From Monilinia fructicola (Eukaryota > Ascomycota > Leotiomycetes > Helotiales > Sclerotiniaceae), in NCBI GenBank assembly GCA_008692225.1, contig VICG01000009.1, forward strand, positions 1,364,001-1,428,000: a stretch of 64,000 nucleotides of DNA, in the 5' to 3' direction. Every line of letters starts with the position of its first letter. Positions within the stretch are counted from its first letter, which is position 1. Below the pieces are notes generated by a model that saw nothing but the letters and a program-made list of their open reading frames with translations, searched no databases and was not told the DNA's origin. Made by a program: the position numbers and the translations under genes. This document shows positions 57,560-64,000 of the stretch, one piece after another.

Positions 57560-58649
57560 ATGAATCCAGTTAACACCAAGCCATACGCATTACCCGCTGA
57601 TTCTACCTGGCTAAGTATGTTTCTCCCATGTTCCCAAGTGAATTCCGAGAAAATTGCTAAATTTGTACCGTCAAAGTCACCGGTTGCTCATCTGGAATTG
57701 GTCGCGCTATCTCAGAATTGGTTGCCAGCAAGCCTAATCAACGTTTGATAGCTACAGCTCGCAACACCTCAGACCTCTCTTACCTCTCTGATTCTAACCC
57801 CAGTATCCTCAAACTTCCCCTCGATGTAACATCCCCAACTTCTGTTAATGATGCTTTTACCGCCGCTTCTAAGCATTTCGGCGAGTCGTTCCATCTCGAT
57901 ATTGTTATCAACAATGCCGGATATTCTCTTTCTGGTGACACCGAGTCTGCAACCGAGGAAGAAGCGCACTTGGAAGTCGAGACCTTATTTTTTGGTACTG
58001 CGAGAGTTACAATGAAGGCTGTCGAAATTATGCGCCAGCATAAAGAGCACCGAGGAGGAGTGATTTATCAGATCTCTTCACTTGCAGGATTGTGTTCGTT
58101 TCCTGGAAATTCTTACTACCACGCCGGTAAATATGCGGTGGAGGGCTGGACTGAATCTGTAGCTCGGGAATTGCACCCTGATTGGAACAGTATGTTTAAA
58201 TCTCTCCGGCGTGTGTTTGGTCTCCTTTCATCCACTTCAATTTTATTTGCACTTTACGATTCCCTAGCATTCCCCGCCAGGAGATTACAACTAAATTATC
58301 CTTTTCTACACCAGTAAACTTCTGTATAATCGAGCCTGCTGGCGTGAAAACCAACTTTGAAGGCCACAGCAAAGCACATACCGCATCTCATCCCGCCTAT
58401 ACAGCCCCGGACATGCCCGCCCGTGTACTCGAGAAATGGGTAAACATGGGCATTAAAAGCGGAGTGGGTATGCTCGAGCCAGCTGGGATAGCAGAAACTA
58501 TCTACACGATTGCTTGTCGTGGTGAGAAAGTACCGCTTCGACTTCCATTGGGACCGACGGCGTGGAAATTGATTAAACAGAAATACGAGGGGGTTTTGGG
58601 AGAGTTGGATACGATTAAAGATATTAGTGCTATGGGAAGGGAGATTTGA
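57560..58649 (+). CDS. short-chain dehydrogenase/reductase (classical SDR)
   Basis: Three exons, 57560-57614, 57677-58189 and 58315-58649, encode 300 aa. Splicing restores the NAD(P)-binding motif TGCSSGIGRAI at about residues 20-30. Further SDR landmarks are LDVTSPTSV, the INNAGYSLSGD motif, the catalytic serine in VIYQISSLAG, and the YxxxK pair in SYYHAGKYAVEGW. The segment IEPAGVKTNFEGHS follows the catalytic pair as usual. Length and motifs fit the NADP-dependent oxidoreductases of fungi that reduce small carbonyls; the substrate is unknown. Intron sizes are 62 and 125 nt. No defect was seen. Confidence 0.93.
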
Positions 58650-58993
58650 CTTCAGGTTCAGGTGATGAGACTAGCAAATTTTGGAGAGACTTTGCCTATG
58701 ATGGTGAGTGGTGGCAAGGAGAAAAACGTAGGTGAAGGTTGCAGCAATGAGAGATTCATCATCTTTTCAATGCCGAGGTTGTTCCGCATGAGCTTTGTTC
58801 CGTTCCCGAGATCTTCTGACGTTGTGTCGAATTCACAACAAGTCACGATGCTTCATCAAAGTAGTTTATGCAATGCTATCATCATTTTTATTATCGCTGA
58901 GAGGGTCGATATATACAGTCCTTCTACTGCTCGTCGAATCAGCTTATGGTCTCTTGTCATGCTCTAGAAAGCTGCCCCTGTTCGTCTTCAATT

Positions 58994-60373
58994 CTATACT
59001 TTCACGTTTCTTTCACTGAGATATTCTCTAAATCCCTCAAAGCCAACTCTGGACATCCCTTTTATAATTGCTTCAGCAATACTTGAAGTCACTTCTGCGT
59101 CGCTGCCCTCGCTCTCGTGGAATTTCGCACTTCGGTTCCATTTTTGACGTCTGCGGTCAAAAAAGCGTTTCACTCTGGCTGCTATCCTTCTATTTTTGCC
59201 CTCTCGCTTCAACATGGCCAATCTTTCAATCAAATCAGATGCAGATAGTTCTTCCTTATCTTTAGATAGGTTCGTAGAAGACCGTCGGGTACCAGATGGT
59301 GCTAAGAGAGAACAGCGCGAGTCAATCAGTTCAAGTTTGTCCTCCCAATATCCGCTCGAATCAGAGTGGCATGAATTCAGACTAGTCCCGAGACTACTAT
59401 CCTCCGAATCGAACCTTCGTTTTGCTTTCTGGCCTCGCAAGTCGTCACGTTGTGATTGTAAATATGTCTCTCGATCACTAACGGGATGTAAGTGTTGACC
59501 TGGATCTATATAGTAACCTTCACCTGTCCTATTTGATTCCATTGACGCAAATTTCTGTCTTCGATCCGAATGGGAGGTAGGTTGTTTAACATTAGCCCCA
59601 TCAAATTCTAACAAAGGCAGGCTGAGATACCAGAACTCTGTTTCAATTGATTCTGAAACCACTGGCATTCTCTCTGGGGGATTCACTTCGGCTTGAGAGA
59701 GCGCAAGTGGCATCTCTATGCTGAGACCATTGATACCATCTGATAAACTGTGGTTATGTACTTTGCGTTTTGGTGGATCAAGTAAATCTTCTGAATCACT
59801 GATGCTCGCAGGTTCAGATCTGTCGTCACATAGTGACGGTGAATGAATTAGATCCTCGTCGATGTCATTTAATGACTTCTCCGTTCGGTTAATTGTATTA
59901 ATAGATTCACGACTTGAAGAAGAACCCTTTAGGACTTGTTTGATCCATCCAACTATAAGGCAATTCCGCTTCAAAATTTTGTACTCTGGTTGGCCTAGAC
60001 GATCTCGAATGCTGGAGCAGTATGTCTCTCTTGGAAACTGCTTGACTTGTTTCTTTGTTTTCCCTGTAAGAGCGTATTCTAATACTCCACAATCCATCGG
60101 ATGTAGTGGATGGAGTTCTTTGTACGAATTGCATGGGCATGGATAGAATTTTCTCTTTTCAAAGGGTTTGATCAATTTTGAAGGCTCTTGGTAAACTCCT
60201 TGTGATGTATTGAGTGGAGCTTGAGACTCAATTTGTTGATTCGTCTTCGTTTGAAGTGAAAATTGGTCACTGAAACCCTCCTCTGCTTCTTGAAGTCGGT
60301 GAAGATGTCCAGTAACATCCAGGTTGATCGAATCTTCGCTTAGATTGGCTATACGGCTGGATTGTTTCCCCAT
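58994..60373 (-). CDS. uncharacterised fungal protein, possibly N-myristoylated
   Basis: Single frame of 459 aa from ATG 60373. I do not recognise the family. The first residues MGKQSSRIAN fit the N-myristoylation pattern (Gly2, Ser6). A Cys-containing block follows (KFYPCPCNSYKELHPLHPMD to TYCSSIRDRLGQPEYKILKR, about residues 74-135) and could be a small metal-binding or protein-interaction domain. The middle is Ser/Asp-rich and disordered. The C-terminus holds a basic helix (RRIAARVKRFFDRRRQKWNR) and a final conserved-looking helix (IAEAIIKGMSRVGFEGFREY). It is divergent to the gene at 60814, sharing a 440-bp upstream region, and may be co-regulated with it. Confidence 0.75.
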   Translation of the reverse strand: MGKQSSRIANLSEDSINLDVTGHLHRLQEAEEGFSDQFSLQTKTNQQIESQAPLNTSQGVYQEPSKLIKPFEKRKFYPCPCNSYKELHPLHPMDCGVLEYALTGKTKKQVKQFPRETYCSSIRDRLGQPEYKILKRNCLIVGWIKQVLKGSSSSRESINTINRTEKSLNDIDEDLIHSPSLCDDRSEPASISDSEDLLDPPKRKVHNHSLSDGINGLSIEMPLALSQAEVNPPERMPVVSESIETEFWYLSLPLLEFDGANVKQPTSHSDRRQKFASMESNRTGEGYYIDPGQHLHPVSDRETYLQSQRDDLRGQKAKRRFDSEDSSLGTSLNSCHSDSSGYWEDKLELIDSRCSLLAPSGTRRSSTNLSKDKEELSASDLIERLAMLKREGKNRRIAARVKRFFDRRRQKWNRSAKFHESEGSDAEVTSSIAEAIIKGMSRVGFEGFREYLSERNVKV

Positions 60374-60813
60374 GATCAATTTACGACCAAAAATTATTGA
60401 ATAAGAGTTCTCATGGAACGATTCTAAATGTCAAAATGTAATAATTTAAAGTTAGAAAAAGAAGGATAGAATTTAGCGAATGCTACTTTCGAATTGATAA
60501 AACAAGTATTGGCTACAATTGATATTAAGAAGTCTGATGGAACTCCAAAGGTGTTGGAGTTCATCTTCATTATAAAAGACATATATTAATGTTTGCAGTA
60601 GGTGCGAAATGCAGGTGTGTGCTAGAGGTCCGTTGATGTATATAGCAAGAGCAAACCGCTTACGCGTGTCAGACTCTAAGCCTTTGAACAACCTCAACTT
60701 TTGTTTGAATCAATATCGATGTTTAAGTATATACAAAACTTCCAATACCACTAACAATTATATTCGATATCAAAATCATTCTTTTGAAATATTGTTTTCT
60801 TCAAATTATCAGT
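60374..60813. promoter_or_regulatory. shared upstream region of two divergent genes
   Basis: 440 bp of AT-rich sequence between divergent start codons must contain both promoters. No specific element was recognised. Confidence 0.4.
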
Positions 60814-63800
60814 ATGCTAGGCAATATCTTTAGGCAACTTGAGGCAATGGGCCGCAAAGCATGTTTGGAAGGAACAAAATTAAGCGTCTACTGGGACTCC
60901 TACGAATCCACTCTTGAACGTCTCCAAAGCAACAGGCCAGATCTGCCTGACTCCTTGCAGCAAGTAATAGCTCAAGTCGAGACATGGAGAAACTTCTGTC
61001 AGTCCAAAAGACCTAGAAAAAGATCTCCCACATACTAATTCTGATTCAGGGCCCGATGAAGAGTTTTTAGCCGGCATATCTTTGGCTGATCTCGGGACGC
61101 TGCCTGCTGAGTATGAAGTCCAGAATCAAGATATAAGTCTCACGGAGATTGAACAATCCCCCAAAGGACTTACTTTGATTCACGATGCTCCCATTTTCCT
61201 CGATGCAATTTATCAAACAAGTCACCCAGAACGAGCCCGAAGCTTTTCGGCTCCCTCAACATACTTCGCCTTCCCTACAGCTTCATATGATCTTTTAGGC
61301 TCCTTTGAACCTGCAAATGCCTTGCCGATAGAACAAAATTCATTGCAACAAGACAACATCTCACTAGCTTCCCCACAATTGTCACCGACTCAACAACAAT
61401 CACCACAACAAGACGAGATTCTGGTAACTTCCTCGATACCATTGCTAGCGGAACCACAATCACCCGAAGAAGTCATCGTCCGGCTACCTGCCTCAATCCA
61501 AGAACCCATTCAACCATTGCATTCTACTGCGCATTCTCATGAAAGCATACCTCCAGCTAAAACAATACCCCAGCCAGATGAACTTGACTCTGGTGGCAAT
61601 CAAAATATCTTGCATGGATCTTCCGAGATTACGGGTTCCAAAGAGTCTTCATTGCAAAGTACGCCGTATATCAAAACTCCAAAACATCAAACTAGACCTC
61701 AGAAATTGCCAGATACTTGTGGAAACTGCAATTTAAAGGGGCACTTATTACAGGAATGCATAGCTCCCGTGGATGAATTTGGTTTCATTTCAGGTTGTCC
61801 AAAATGCAACGAAAAGTCACATTTGTTTGAGAACTGCGTTGAAACCAAAAATATAAAGAAGGAAATTTTTCACTTTTTAGTTGAGGTATCACATCATCGA
61901 TGCTTCAACGAAGTAAGAATATATCACTAACTTCTTGTTGCTAGAAAAGAAACCGCCGTCCTCCTATTCGTTGGAAATGGGATTTTCGTGACATACCTGG
62001 ATTTTGGGTGTCAGATAGCCGCCCATGGACATGGCAGTTCTCTTTAGAACAGGCATCCACTCAAAAGAAGAGCAGTAAGTCGAGGACTCGACCTCATGAT
62101 CCGGCGTGGGATAACTCCGATACAATTACCTCTCAGGCTTATCCAGGGGAGCAGAAGGTCCAGAATCTGAATCAAGAAAAGGAACCAATACCAACAGAGG
62201 GGTTCAATGACGATGATGAAAAAATCTGTCAATGGTACCTAAGTCACTTGCCAAATTTTAAGGAGAGCCTAGATCATACTTCAATGCTACTAAGCGAGAA
62301 TTTCAACAAAGTTATAAACCCAAGCAGTAAAGTTCCAGAGGACAAGAAAACAGCTAGGGCAAGAATATTTCACTTAGCCGTCCGCCTTGGAGAGACGTCG
62401 GTTTTGGAGAAGAGGCAGGCTAGCGGTGAAAGTTTGACTGCCGAACAGACAATGAAGATAGCAAAGAAAGGATCGAAAGAGGCGGAATTTGAAACACTTA
62501 TGAATGCTTACCACGATTCATCAAAATCTCCACAGATTCCCATCACCAGGGAGAAGGGTAAAGGTAAAGACGAGAGCAGTCTGCCTTTAGAAACCCAAGA
62601 GTATTTTAACCAAGCTGTAGATGCAGATGATCCTTCACTGAATCCTGTACAATACGCACCACTTCCAGGAACATTTCAACCTCCAAGAACAATGCTCCCT
62701 CCAGGAATGATGCGTCATCCAGGATTGATGCCTCCTTCAGGTATAATGCAACATCCAGAACTGTCTCAAGATCTTCAGGCCCACCACAATTCTTCTGGTA
62801 ACTTGATAGCTAGGAGCCAGTTTGGGGCGAATCTTACCTCTGTACAGGATCACAGGAATCCGAATTCGGAGTTTGTAGCACCGCACGCATCTCAGAATTC
62901 ATCCGACGAACTCGCTACAAGATATGCTCCACAGAAAACCAGGCGTCGCTCCAGAAAATCCAAAACAAGTATAATTTCTCAAAGTGCAACTACTTCCAAG
63001 TCCCAAGAGTCAAAGCCATTGAAAGATAGTCAAGTCAAAAGCCAAGATGGTTTCACGACTAGAAATGAAATACAGTCTTCCCTTATCACAAAAGATGAGG
63101 CGGTGTCATACCCAGGCTACTCCCAAAATTCTTCCCAAAGTGCAACTGCATCATTAAAGCCAAAGGAGTTAAAAAAGGCTGGTGCTGAGAGTCAGGATGA
63201 ATTCCCCGCATTGGATAGAACGAAAAGGCCTCCTTTTCCACCTATCCAATATGACCCATCTTCAAGCTACGCTCGTAAAGCTTCCCAAATTGATATAACC
63301 AAACAAGATAACTCGAAGCGTTATCTTGTTGTCTCCAAATCCTCGATGTCTACCACTTCGAAAATTGCATCCATTGAGCCAAAAGTGCAACATCCAAAGG
63401 CGTCCAAATCTAGACTAAGCGAACTCTCCTCGCACGAAAACGCTGGACCACATGCGATACTACAGAGGAAAAGTTCTCTGCCTATTTCGGACCATGAATC
63501 GCGGTCTTCACTAAGACCGCGACTAAGAAACTCTGGTCCGTACAACCCTGAATCATATGTGATGCCACAGGAACTAAATTCTCTAGGCACTGTAGACGAG
63601 GAATCCCAAGCCCCAGATCAAACAGTTCCTAAGACAACTAACCCTAATTCAAAGGGCAAGGGTCCGGGATATATGGGCGCTTTTACCTATGAAGGGCCAA
63701 GTAGTGGAGAATATTTTGCACCGCAGACTTCAGGTTACGGCTTGTACATCCCTGTCCCAAATATCCAGCCCGAAAGAGTAAGACCCCCACCCCCACCGTC

Positions 63801-64000
63801 TGCTGTCGTTCAACAAAATCAAAGTAGAACACCCCTACCCAAATGGCGCCCGCTAGATTCAACTGGACGGTGCTCTTCTTTGCCGCCAGATCCTGACTTG
63901 GAAGCTGCGGATGGTACCCATGATACACAGAATTTAACGCCTTCGGGATCCTTCAGTTTGCAGCAAAAAGAACCCAGAACGATGAGACGACCCGAAAAAC
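60814..64000 (+). CDS. uncharacterised protein with paired zinc knuckles, cut by the window edge
   Basis: Exons 60814-60997, 61050-61885 and 61945 to the right edge are joined by 52- and 59-nt introns and stay open to base 64000. The first about 60 residues are helical (LEAMGRKACLEGTKLSVYWD). A Gln/Pro/Ser-rich linker leads to two adjacent CCHC zinc knuckles at about residues 295-340: CGNCNLKGHLLQEC and CPKCNEKSHLFENC, both C-x2-C-x4-H-x4-C. These bind single-stranded nucleic acid in known families. A Trp-rich block follows (IRWKWDFRDIPGFWVSDSRP), then a long disordered tail with PPG-M repeats. It is probably an RNA-binding protein of filamentous ascomycetes; the exact family is unknown to me. 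The ATG at 60848 is an alternative start. Confidence 0.8.

Overview
The window looks like nuclear DNA of a filamentous ascomycete. The genes carry many short (about 48-125 nt) GT-AG introns, are widely spaced (2-4 kb gaps), and several products belong to families known from filamentous fungi. The protein families, notably the one near 15.7-18.6 kb, and the AT-rich patches suggest a leotiomycete of the Sclerotiniaceae (Botrytis/Sclerotinia/Monilinia type). That placement is inference from memory, not a search.

Layout. 0-0.5 kb: C-terminal relic of an O-methyltransferase. 2.3-3.2 kb: SAP-domain Tho1/MOS11-like protein. 7.3-12.0 kb: very long disordered protein ending in a methyltransferase-like domain. 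13.9-14.9 kb (minus): secreted/single-pass membrane protein with a frameshift. 15.7-18.6 kb (minus): member of a fungal-specific family, apparently decayed by in-frame stops. 20.2-22.0 kb (minus): acyl-CoA synthetase. 22.4-24.7 kb: minisatellite and an extremely AT-rich degenerate element with inverted repeats. 26.8-27.8 kb (minus): ribosomal protein uL13 (Rpl16). 29.3-30.4 kb (minus): BAG-domain cochaperone. 33.1-33.7 kb: glutaredoxin, convergent with an AIM18-like mitochondrial protein (33.9-35.0 kb) in an unusually GC-rich patch. 37.2-39.2 kb: Grr1-type F-box/LRR protein. 41-48.9 kb: no intact gene, but relics of a UMTA-type methyltransferase and a UstYa/DUF3328 oxidase, which look like a dead secondary-metabolism (possibly RiPP) locus. 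48.9-50.1 kb (minus): Pho85-type CDK. 51.0-53.3 kb: membrane-anchored septin-like protein. 55.4-56.5 kb: secreted His/Gly/Lys-rich repeat protein. 57.6-58.6 kb: short-chain dehydrogenase. 59.0-60.4 kb (minus) and 60.8 kb to the right edge: two divergent uncharacterised genes, the second with paired zinc knuckles.

The genes do not form one pathway. Housekeeping genes (ribosome, CDK, SCF adaptor, redox, chaperone) alternate with gene-poor, repeat-rich or decayed stretches. Two themes deserve attention. First, there are relics of specialised-metabolism genes (an O-methyltransferase at the left edge, UMTA and UstYa relics at 42-46 kb). Second, several conserved genes, including the CDK, are broken by a single extra base in a homopolymer, a pattern that suggests consensus errors in the assembly rather than biology.
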